A stretch of 64,000 bases of DNA from Sthenelais limicola (Eukaryota > Annelida > Polychaeta > Phyllodocida > Sigalionidae): the NCBI GenBank assembly GCA_942159475.1, contig OW804100.1:9750127-9814126 (forward strand), given 5' to 3'. The notes under the pieces are model-generated. The model had not been told where the DNA came from, made no database searches, and saw only the letters and a program-made list of their open reading frames with translations. Positions 40,757 to 51,515 of the stretch are shown here, piece by piece (position 1 is the first letter of the stretch; every line of letters starts with the position of its first letter). The position numbers were made by a program, and so were the translations under genes.

Positions 40757-40825
40757 AGGAATGTGAAGTTTCATAGCGATGGCAGAGACTAATTTTAGTC
40801 TCTGCCTGATTGCCATTCACATGCA
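40757..40825. repeat. Long palindrome (12-bp perfect arms, extended imperfect stem)
   Basis: GGCAGAGACTAA (40781-40792) and TTAGTCTCTGCC (40795-40806) are exact reverse complements two bases apart. Farther out, ATGTGAA on the left pairs with TTCACAT on the right, with a bulged GCGAT/TGATTGC segment between. The whole could fold into a hairpin of about 60 nt. Foldback MITEs leave palindromes like this; a transcribed hairpin is the alternative. Confidence 0.75.
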
Positions 40826-43129
40826 CTCAAATAGCATTACGGAAAAGGTACATCCTGCTCTCAGCCCATATGAAAACAGCCATGCCAGTAGACATTGGTA
40901 AATGTCTGACGCCAAGGAGACTAGCTTTACGATGCCAACAATTCACCTTTCTCGTAGCAGAAAGCTGATCCCAGATTTATAAGCCCAAGCAAACCCTACT
41001 ACATGTATAACAAAGAATAATGTAAGTTGTGTTGGACAATGTGTTTGTTTTCCTAGTTGAAAGATGATTTGAAATTAAATTTATTAGAATAAATGCAATA
41101 ATGGATTTAAGCACCTACTGCAACGCATTGACTAAATACAGTGGTTGATGATATTTCGCTCGGAAGAACTCTGAATTACTGTCATGAATAAAAACGTTCA
41201 AGGCGCCATAGTTGGGCCATTTTTGGAGAGCTGCTTTCTGTCAGGTAAAGTTTTGTTCAGTGTCTGTGACTAGTAGCAATAGATTTTCCTTCAAGAGTTA
41301 ATTTTTCGAATACCACTCACAAGATCTTCATGAAAGCCGTTGATCGAATTAGGTCAATTTAATACTGAACCCGGTAATGGCCGTGTTGATTTTGCCACCT
41401 TCCAGATGATTAGATATTTCGGATCATCTTACGAAATTTGCTGTCTACCAAACGCTCAACAAGCGTTCTAAATTAACCAAGAACAACTATGGTAAATAAT
41501 AAATAACCAGCAGCATTTCTTCAACACTCTTCATTCTGATGTAAGTGATCATAAGTTCAATACATGAATGGAATCTAGGATTTCTTACCCAACCACAACA
41601 AATGGCAGTTATGTCCATGTGGCTTTGACTTGCTAAGTCAACAGCATTTCATAGTAATTGCTGATAATAGCACCTTGGCACTTATTTTTCCTACAAATAG
41701 TTCTGTGAGTGGGTGAGCGTTGGGGAGATTTTCCAGACTTGATTAATGTCTAGATTGTCTTAGTGTGAAGATGTTTGAAGAATTTAGGTCGCGCACAGCA
41801 ATATTAATATCTTGAATAACAGCTGGCGTAACTTACTCGATTTTGCAACTGCATGTGGGTAAGATGTGTTATCCATTTTGTTAGTGGCTGACCTGTGCGT
41901 TCAACTATTCATGACCGCTTTCCTGGCTTCTCATTCTTCTACTGACCTTTACCTCCAACTCGCAGAGTGACAGAATGGCATTCCTAGTGTATCATCTTCA
42001 TCTCTGGTGGGATTCACCTATTCTGCTGTACACTAACTATAAATAATGACCGAATTACAATTAATTACTGAACTTATTTGAACTGCTTATTCCACGAAGT
42101 AATATCGATACATGTTCTACTGATGTTGCTCATTGAAGTATATGTGCCGATTGCTCATTATACACGTATATGGAATACACCTTAATGGTACGCAGAGGCA
42201 GTTCGTGCCCCAAAACCCGATCTGGACGATGAACTTATATCTAAGGCTGCATCTGGCTGTGCGGGGTCACTTTGGGATTTTCAACACCTGGGCTTGTCTC
42301 TCCATGAAATAGCAAACGTCCGTTGCTCAATCAGCGAAAGAAACGATTCAGAAAGGTTGGAACTTTTTAGAATAACGAAGCTGCGTGGCATATAATATGT
42401 TTCTCGCTCAACTTAATTTTTTCATACTGAACTCATTTAGCCCTCAGTTTTAAACAGATTTTGAGAAAACCGGTTCGTATATTTCATGCATTAACTTATT
42501 CCCTATCCTGTGGTCTGTATACAATTTCATTTGGTTCATACTTTCCTCTGTGAACTTTTTCCCGGCGTAGGTCTAAAGATATACATAAGACTCCAACCTA
42601 AAAGAAGGGAAATATATAAAGAATGGGCCCTAAAACTTTTTAAAGTATCCATTATTATCAGTTTACCAGCTGCTTCATAGACGGCTCCAGTCCTAACGCT
42701 GATCGATATTTGTCTGAGATGAAGATCTATGTAGCCAACATGGTTTTGATTTGTGAGTGTACCTAGTAAAATGAGGTGTCTTTCAACCGGAGCTGATTCG
42801 CCCACCCACATCCATAAGACACGGGGTATTTTTGTGGTTTTTATTTGTTCACAATTGGCCACCCTGAACCTCTTCCTAAAGATTTCTATCCAGGCAATGT
42901 TTCTCAGTGGGATATAACGTGTTCATGATAGATTATATAACATATATTTCATGTTGGCTCCTGATGTCTCTCCAAAGACACCCCTTGATGAAAATGAACA
43001 TTGGGTCCAGGAAGCTCAGTTGGGCGTTGTAAACGGAGTCCAGAATGTACACGGTATAAACCTTCCTCTCCGGCTTCCTCTCCATTTATCACCACGAGAA
43101 GCCTATATTTATATGGACAAAATTGAATG

Positions 43130-43150
43130 CCCCCCGCCCCCCCCCCCCCC
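43130..43150. repeat. Interrupted poly-C run (C6-G-C14)
   Basis: Six C, one G, fourteen C. Mononucleotide tract. Confidence 0.95.
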
Positions 43151-45424
43151 GTTCAATAATAATCCAGCCATACCTTTAACCAGTGTCTTCGTCGTTTGAA
43201 GGAAATAAATACACGCAAACAATCAATTGTGGAAATCAAGTCTAAAACCTAAGAAGGTTAGCCGAGTCAGAGGTTAACTGTTGCCAGTAGGTCTCTTGCT
43301 GGGCCTGGCGTGTACTGTCTGCCTAGACTCGTGTTCACCAATAGGAGTTGAAGTGTTTGGTATTTACTAGAATATTGATAGAGATCTAATGCTGAAAGCG
43401 CTTTACAAAAGACTCCAGCTTTGCTTTGAGAGGTATATGTCTCTGTAGGTGGTTCCAGCACTGCTGCCATCCCTCATGTGAAATCACCTGACCAACAGAG
43501 CAAACAGAAATTGCGAATACCCACCATGAAGGAGCTTCTGAAACTTTGATCCCGTCTCATAAAAAGCTGTTATTGCTAGAAGTCCTGAGATGGGAAGTGT
43601 GTGTGGACAATTTTATCCTTTGCCAACCGTGTATCGCTGGGCGCATTTGGATACAATGCTTGATTTCCCATCATCTCAGAAGAAAACCAGTGATTGCCGT
43701 GCCACTCACCTTGCATCCGCCATGTGAAGTTCCACATAAATGCATAATACCATCTAGGATAGAGGGCTGAAGCGTGGCCACATCAAACGGGTGGAGGAAT
43801 TAGACCCTCTTTGATAAGGGAGTCCCCTCGCACAACAATGCCGTAATCGCATTGTATCAGCAAAGGCCTGTATCGTCCGTGCGATCCTAATATCCAGAAT
43901 TTTTACTCCCTAATGGAAGCCATCTTCCCCTAGTCTGAAACACAACAGTGGAGCATGCGTTCTTAGATGTGATGAGGAACAAGGTGGAATATCAAATACT
44001 AAAGTGGTGGTTAGCATGCTTCTTAGTCATCAGCAATAGATATGGCTGACGCGATCTGGTTACTAACATTACATGATCCTCCCAAACACGAATATTCTAT
44101 CTTAAACAGTGGTAGAACACTTTACAACACCGTTATTCTGTGGTGTAAAATGTTGCAGAGTGGATTACCCCCAGGCTAATTCCACCTGATCCACCTCCGT
44201 AGCCACAAGCCATTTCACTCTGATTTGAGACTGGCGAGGAAATAATTCCCCAGACGAGGGAGCCTATTAAGTTTCGCATGAGAAATCAAAATATCCTTTC
44301 CCTGATGTTCTTCATATTTTATGTAACCAGGATCCGACGAGCTTCCTACATTTGGAGAACCACAGTCTGGCTGATAAGTTCAGAGAAAGAGATTCATAAC
44401 CTACCAGAGATTATTGGTTTAACGTTTTATGTATCTTATTTCGGTTTTCCGCAGCGTTAATACGAATTTTATCCCCGCCACTTTCCTTGACCAAGTGGTT
44501 TATAAAACGAACTCTGATCTAGAATGTTTTTTTCTTAGGGAAATGGCATACTGATTCAATTTATATGTTGACTCGTGCGGTACTTAGACCACCGGGAGGG
44601 AGTATTTTATGAAGTGGTATTTACGTTCCCGCCTACCTCCTATCAGATTTATTATAATCTTACAAGTACGCCGTCCTGACAAAATATGCCCATGCTTATC
44701 TCGTTTTTAGCTTCTTACATTAAAAAATAGCCCGGGACTTATTTTATTGAGCATTTCTGGGTGTGACATAGATTGAGGGCGTAGCATGAGGGCCGAAATT
44801 GATGTACGCCATTTCAGATAACATGATAATTTAGGGATGAATCCTTGGGCTACCTATTTCTACGGAGCAATGAATATGTTGAAATAATCAAGAAAGGTGG
44901 ACATAGATTCAAAGGCAGGCTAGGTTAGCCTACCTACGATATGCTCATGGAACTACTTGGGTTCTTGCTCTGGGTTACCCCATCCCAACTGTTCGTGTAT
45001 CGACCAAGGCTCGCAGAGTTCATGTGTTTTGGGGTGGGCTAGGGTTGCAGTTATAATTTAAGGGTCTTTCTATTTTTAGGATGACAGAGAGAAACACCAA
45101 CATATGGAAACAGGTTTTCGAGGTTACTCTACCTGTCAAAGTTAAGGGTTATCCTAGGATTAATGGACAAAATATTCTTGACAGCGCCAGTACTTTGGAA
45201 GAGATGGAGAAAGATAACAGGCATCGTGCTAGGGAGAATTGGCATAACATTTCGACGCTGTCGTTTCAATGTACACAATCCAGTGATTTCGAAATCTAAT
45301 TGGAACCTCCTAATTGCAGAGTTGACTTATTATCTGACTATTTTGAGATATCCCACTTCCCGTGCCGTATCATGTCATACACTAAACATTGATATTTTGA
45401 CAGCTTCGTGGTAGGTACAAAAAC

Positions 45425-45930
45425 ACTGAGGTGAGGAATGCCAGCATCCAGCACTACACTTTGGTTATCAGTCTCCAGTTGGAGGCCCACCACATGCCAT
45501 TCATCATACTTATCCCTGCAGTCCCATTTGTTCTATAATTCCCCACGTATATCACCATCCATCCTCCCTCATGTCGGACCTTCCTTGCCCATCCCAACCA
45601 GCATCATGGCATCTCTGCTTAAACAACTCATGGCCGGTTAGTTGCCCACATCGCCATGACACTGTAACAAACTTTGAGTTATGCTGCTCCAACTTTCAAA
45701 TGCAGTCTGTATAGGCAATCCACGTGCTCGGCTGCAGTGAGAAGAAAGCTTCTAGGGCCCGGCCATCCCACCTCATGCTCATCGACAGATTGGCTACTGG
45801 AGATTTCCATGTCCGCTGCCAATGGGTTGCAAGTGGGGAAGGGTGGGTTAAGGGGCGCATCATCCGTAGATCTCATGTCAGACTGCCTTGAGTCCATCAC
45901 CCCTGGCTTTGCGCTATGTCATTAGCCAAT
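45425..45930. other. GC-rich stretch with overlapping open frames, function unknown
   Basis: About 500 bp, more GC-rich than its neighbours, in which several frames on both strands stay open for 65-95 codons. One + frame opens after a TGA near 45427 and runs about 94 codons, rich in Pro, His, Ser and Cys; another runs 45674-45925. Neither has a recognisable domain or matching splice sites. High GC alone lowers stop frequency, so I do not call a gene. It may be a decayed transposon fragment or a regulatory block. Confidence 0.2.
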
Positions 45931-48900
45931 GGAAGGAAGGCTTGAGAAGCACAACTCTGCCGTTTGCGTGGTGTGTGAAGGGATAGCATGCCAATAGCCT
46001 ATATCATATGGCAACTTCGATGAGTGTCTGTATACTGTGGAGGACAGATCCCGGGCTCTATTACAAGCCTATGCTACGACATCTTCACATGTTCAGGTTT
46101 ATGCCAGATATAGCGTGTTAACTGAGCCGAGGCAATGATGTTTCACAAGCATTCTGCTGAAAGACCTTTTTCATTCCATCTCAGTTCCCCTAAAAACTAA
46201 ATGTTTCTCTCCGATTGCAATTTATTAATATTTGAGCCCCTGTGAACTCTTTTACACTGAGGAAACATGGAATTGAATTTAAATTTAAATATCCAGAATT
46301 GGTTACTCGCGAATGTACCATGCATAAGCTGCTGGTCGACATCAGAAGGCTAAAGGAACAGTTTTTTTTATATGAATGTCAAAATCATGTAGTATGTAAT
46401 AATGCTACTTTATCGTCTCCATCCACATCACGTCCACTTTCTGGGTCATTACTCAAGGTCAATTTAATGATAACCAGCAGAAAGTTAGCTAGACACAATC
46501 AGATGAGACAATGGTGGGGAACAAATTGAAATATCCATTGGAAGGGAAATAAGGAGGCGTCCTTCTAATAAAATTGTCTCAGTACCATGCTAAAATTATT
46601 CTTATAAATAGGATTAAAGGCATTTCATGCATAGGCATTGTAAGATATTATAGGTTTTCTTAATGAAACTGTCATGAATATATAGGCCTTGGGAACTCCT
46701 TGACATGGGCGTATATGTTGTTGTCAGTGGCGATTATCATCAGACCTTCGAAGTATCATATCATGAAGTATATCCGGAACTGCTTACTCAACGTAAAGCT
46801 TGGTTTTTCCTCCCAGTAAAGGTACTCAGGTTTTTCATACTTCATGATAGATTTTCCCTTCTGATATATACCTGTCCTATATATCTGCCCATTAATCTCC
46901 ATAAACAAACACTAAATAAATTGGGTCGTGTGGAAGGTTAAATGTGAGCATCTTGTATATGGCAGGAAAGAGGTGATATAACGTAGGTTGAAGGTATCTA
47001 TAGTCAATTGAAAACCTGTATTAGTTATGCATGCTCAGTACATCAGTTGTGCTTTGTCCTTGGAACCTTTGGACAGGGTTACATTACATTTTGTGTGGCC
47101 TAGATATCTAGGGTTGAGAGGCAGTTTACCAAATGACACTGTGAATTCAATTCGATGTTATACAAAGGCTGGGGCTTGGTATTCTTCTGTCTTGGTTGTT
47201 TCTATAACAGTAAAAGTTGGGATGTGGTAGGTGCATCGATGTAGTGGAGTTGAAATCTAAAAATCCTTAAGATAAGATAAACGATGATCAATTCTGAATA
47301 GAAAACCCGGGTCTTCTAGTTCTATATCCTCTCCTGATTGAATTCGGTCCAAGGGTGTCAGTCTGAGTATATACAAAACCACTGCTGTCTGTTGGAGTTC
47401 GCAGACGTTCTGCGCAAGAAAAATGCATTTATTAAAAGTTGGACCCGGGAATAGTGTTTAGGTCTCATGTAAAGGTGCTATCCTTTACAGATTGTAATAA
47501 CTTTTTAACACGTGTTGTTGTTAGATTTTTATTTTCCATAGACATATTACAAGCTAACTAATAAGCGGACATGTTATATTCTATCGAGTGAGAGGTTTTC
47601 AAGTCCTCCTGTTCAACGTTAGATTGAATAGACAATACTTCCAAATCTTGTTCACCCTGGTTTTTACACTAATGTCTCCATAACTGGTTCAGATGCACTC
47701 CAGATTAGTTTCATGTGCATCTAATCCCTCCATTTATACTTTCAGAAAGAAACAATTTTTGGTTAAGACTATAATTCGCCTACAATTCGCCAACGTTTTG
47801 TATGCCTTTTGATGTTTCCTCACTTTTCATTACGTTGAAGAAAATCCCCTGGTTGATATATCATCAATGTAGTAAACAGAAACCCCTTCACGTAAGATGG
47901 TTATGTTTCAGCATGTCAAGTTTGATAACGTTTCACATATATTGTACCCTATATTTTACTGTTACATATATATAACCAATGCAAGATATACATAAAAATT
48001 GGGCCCTCTCATGTTAGTGCATTTATTAAGCTGGTTATTGATTTCAAGTGACAGGAAGAGCATCCAGGCTAGTGACCTTAGGATTCTGTACGAACTATAT
48101 CTGACATATCGGGTGGGAGAGAATATTTAAGCATTTATATACCTAGACATCTCCTTACCATGACATTTCAGGTCGTACAGGCATGTATTTGATAAATGTG
48201 ACCGATAGTCATGTATGTATCATAAATTGTGTAAGATTATATTCAAATTGATGGTTTCATATCTGTAGTCATTGCTCCGGGATTGATTTTTTGTTCCAAG
48301 TACCAAAAAGTAAACTGCATTGGGGCTTCAGTTTGCAAAATCGTTGAAATCGATTCTATTTTGTAAGCACCCCGCTGAAGGGTTTTAGTCGATTTTAAAA
48401 TCTATTGTTTTATTCACCCTTCAAGAAGCTAATGTGATCCCAAAGAAATTAAGTGAAGGTCAGATAACTAGATTATAGCTAACAACATTCAGGCATTGGG
48501 AAGTCGGCGAACTTATATTAAATTTACTTCATTACTGAGAATGGCTCGCTCCAGTGTAAGCCTCGAGGCTCCGGTTAATCAAGAGACCCCTCGTGATCAG
48601 TGATAACATTACCGCTTGTTAAATCCTTTATCTAGGCAGGACTTTTCGACCTAATCAAGACAAATAATTTGATCAATGACTGGACAGTATCGAACTTGTC
48701 TATTTCACTTGTTTGGATTATTAAACGTAAAATTGTCCCATCCTTACATATGAGATATAAGTATGTAGGTCTTCTCTTGACTTCTCATTGGAAGGGAAGC
48801 AGATCTATTTTCTCACCAGAATTTGGCTTACAAAAATTACCTCTGATGTAATATTCTCTCTGGGGCCCATGCTGGCCAAGATTGACAAGAGTCTTGTTTG

Positions 48901-49206
48901 TGCTGAATGATTTAGATAATGTCGAAACGGAGCTGTTTATCATCAATTATGGACGAACTAATTGGGGTGAAATTCGTCTTTTGACCCTGGCTTAAATATT
49001 TCAAGACAGTTTCCCCATCGAGCATTATCATTCTCTGCCACCTATAACAGCAATTAATTCAAAAGCAAATGCACATTTTTGTTACAGGTTATTCATCTAT
49101 GCAAACTTAGCTTCGTTACAGTAATTCTATCCTATCGTTATATTAGATGTTTGTTGCATCTATTCATTATGTATTCTCACTAATTGCATTTCTTTTTCAT
49201 TTTCAG

Positions 49207-49227
49207 TAAACCAATCAGAGGAAACAG
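49207..49227 (+). CDS. 21-bp microexon, phase 1-1 (VNQSEET)
   Basis: It lies between a textbook acceptor (TTTCTTTTTCATTTTCAG) and a GTATGT donor (49228). A branch-point-like CACTAAT has its A at 49183, 24 nt upstream. With the G left by the previous exon it reads V-N-Q-S-E-E-T and leaves one G, so it keeps phase 1 and adds exactly seven residues. The acidic/polar residues continue the style of the 63-bp exon. A TGC sits 20 nt upstream of the 3' splice site, as in neural microexons controlled by SRRM4/nSR100. At this size exon definition is weak, so regulated inclusion is likely if the exon is real. Evidence is splice sites, phase and composition, not homology. Confidence 0.65.
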
Positions 49228-49415
49228 GTATGTTGATCGTCACTTTTTGAACAATACATTTAACAAGAAACCAAATGTAGTATTTGGGATTCAAATGGAG
49301 AGTAGATTGACAATGGATATAACAATAGAGTTAATCTTTCTGCGGGTATTCGGGGATGATCCCCTTGTACGTTGCCTAATCTACTTTGTTACAATTATAG
49401 GGGTACATTGCGTGG

Positions 49416-49457
49416 CCAATAAAAGGGAGTCATGACCTTGAGGTTGCCTAGGAAACC
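49416..49457. promoter_or_regulatory. CCAAT box, NR5A/ERR-type site and full RFX X-box in 42 bp
   Basis: CCAAT (49416-49420), TGACCTTGA (49433-49441, reverse complement of the TCAAGGTCA site bound by NR5A and ERR receptors) and the near-palindrome GGTTGCCTAGGAAACC (49442-49457, matching a complete RFX X-box) stand side by side 190-230 bp after the 21-bp exon. The grouping suggests an intronic enhancer. Binding is not shown. Confidence 0.35.
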
Positions 49458-50413
49458 CTAAGTGTGACTTCCCCATGACCATTATCGGTATCAATTCCCA
49501 ATCATTACTCCTAGTCACTCCGTTCCCTTGGGGAGAGGTTGAGACCGTGGAAATCAATAACTTGCTGGAACTCTGGCGTCTAAAAAGCCTTTCTACCACG
49601 CAAAACTACCCTTATCACTTAGATTCCTTCCAGTGAATCTGCAAAATAATGAAGGTACATAATTATACAGAAAAGGGGCCTTAATTGCCCTATTTAAAGT
49701 ATCTGTACGATTGAGCCAAAGTTCTGTCTTACAATATTATACATTATCAGCTTTGGTAAACTTTTGATTTGTGAATAAGAGATCTGCGAGCCAAATAATG
49801 GGAGATAAGGTTCCACTGATCTTGGTTTAACAATGGCAGAAAGAAATGAGACGCCATAGGACGACTAGAATATGACAGGCAAGAACCCAGTCTTCTCGAG
49901 ACAACTCCGTGTTAATAGGTGTGTTAGATTCAGATTTAATTTGCCTTAATGCTCTTACAAGACGATTATATGATCAATAAGGCATGTTGAGACCGACGGA
50001 GACAGTTCATTACCACGCAGATCCACTTCATGTCAGTGAAATACGGTCACACATAGGACAGATTTAGTCGGTTTACCTAGAATCTTTTTGTTGCTGTAAT
50101 ATGGACATGTTTTAAATTGTGTAGGCTGTATTTAGTAATCAAACAGAGAGACCTATTGCAAATGCAATCAGGGAAATCAATGGAACATGCAAAATATTCA
50201 AATTTTAATCCCTTTGTTACTTTGTTTCCCTTTGTATAATTGCATTTTCGAGAAGGCGATCAAAGCGAGAGGCTCTCTAAAATTATCCAAGTCTCTTATA
50301 ATGTCCATAAGGATGGTCTTTATTCTACCAGGGCTGGGTGGGCCTCTCATTGAATAAGAGGACCAACAGCTACCATACATGCACTAAACATCTGGACCTG
50401 GACACGTCCTATG

Positions 50414-50456
50414 TGACCTGACGTTACAAGACTTGACCTGAAGTTACCATGGCGAC
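50414..50456. promoter_or_regulatory. Nuclear-receptor-like half-sites next to an RFX X-box-like palindrome
   Basis: TGACCTGACGT (50414) and TTGACCTGAAG (50433) resemble nuclear-receptor half-sites. GTTACCATGGCGAC (50443-50456) matches the RFX palindrome GTTACCATGGTAAC at all but two positions. It repeats the NR plus RFX pairing seen about 1 kb upstream. Confidence 0.3.
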
Positions 50457-51489
50457 TTCTCTCAAATGAAACCCAGATCTCTTCCGTAGATTTCTTCCCG
50501 GAAGGTTAGAGAACTGCACAAGTCTGTCAACACTACTCGTCTTGTATTACATCCACTCGAGCTGCTCCACACATTGCCTGTGTTCTGCCTGTTTGCTTGA
50601 CACATAATAATTCCTAATAACTCCATGATCTAGAGTGACTCCCCTTGGTTCAATTCATCCTTTGGATTTGAACGGCCTTGTCTACTTACTCTCTAATGAT
50701 ATGGGTCTTTTGTCATCTGTCACCAAAAGCCCAATGCCTGGTTCGAATTACCGATAGTTCTTTCATGAAACGCATATTACGTTGCCACAAACAATAGAGG
50801 TCAGTCAGCCGAATAGCCCATTGTATATTTTGATCATGAAGCAGTCCCTTTTAAATATTACATTCTAAATTTCATAAATTAACATTCTTTTTTAATTTTG
50901 TTTTTCCGTAATTATGGCAAATGACACGATTGGAAAACATTCTCAAAGTGAGTACCCCACCAGTCTTCCAAAAGTAATAAGCAAAACCCCCATGGTTTGA
51001 CCTATGGAAATATGGCTTAGTGGTGATTTAGAGATTGAGAAAATCACCATTGCAGAGTCCGCAATGATACAGACGGCAGTATTGGGACTTGACAGATGTT
51101 TTAGCACACATGGTCTTCAGTTTGTTCCGATATTGATCAAAATCTTGGCACCGAGGGAGCGATTGACACAACGTACGGCAGCTCACCGGGCCTTCATACA
51201 ATCCTTGCACACGAACATGGCGCAATCATCTTCTCAATTTCCCACCCTTTATTCTCTTCTGTTGGGCCTACATCAAAGTAGTGAGTGTACGTAAAGAAGG
51301 GCACGCATTATACAGACTGGGCATTGAACAAAAAGAGACGAAGGCAGAAAATTACGGCCCAAAATGGATGATTTGAGGTGGTGAGTGGACTATCGGTCGC
51401 TCACAAGAGGAATGGATGTAGGTAATATAGTAGCGTTGGGCCACTTAGCTACAGTAGATACATCAAGTGGGCCTCAAGAGCATTGCCTA

Positions 51490-51515
51490 TGCGCAGCTGA
51501 CAGCTGCCAGCTAAG
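51490..51515. promoter_or_regulatory. Double E-box (CAGCTG twice)
   Basis: CAGCTG at 51494-51499 and 51501-51506 are one base apart, with a further CAGCT following. Paired CAGCTG E-boxes are typical sites of bHLH factors, but a short motif like this can also arise by chance. Confidence 0.2.

Larger units (their letters stand above)
36765..49206 (+). other. Intron (about 12.4 kb) between the 63-bp and 21-bp exons
   Basis: It opens with GTATGT and ends with the tract before 49207. No additional in-phase exon with two good splice sites was found. Several strong acceptors (for example before 44539 and 45080) lack a good donor in the right phase. An RFX/CCAAT cluster, a palindrome, simple repeats and a GC-rich block are listed separately; the remainder looks like ordinary intron. 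Confidence 0.65.

Noticed and set aside
45080..45113. Good acceptor (TCTTTCTATTTTTAG) followed by an open charged segment (DDREKHQHMET).
   Set aside because: It is open only in phase 0 while the gene needs phase 1 here (which hits TGA at once), and the donor (ACAG/GTTTTC) is poor.
50885..50946. ATG-initiated short frame ending at a good CAAA/GTGAGT donor.
   Set aside because: No acceptor, promoter or supporting context for a first exon; a lone donor is weak evidence.
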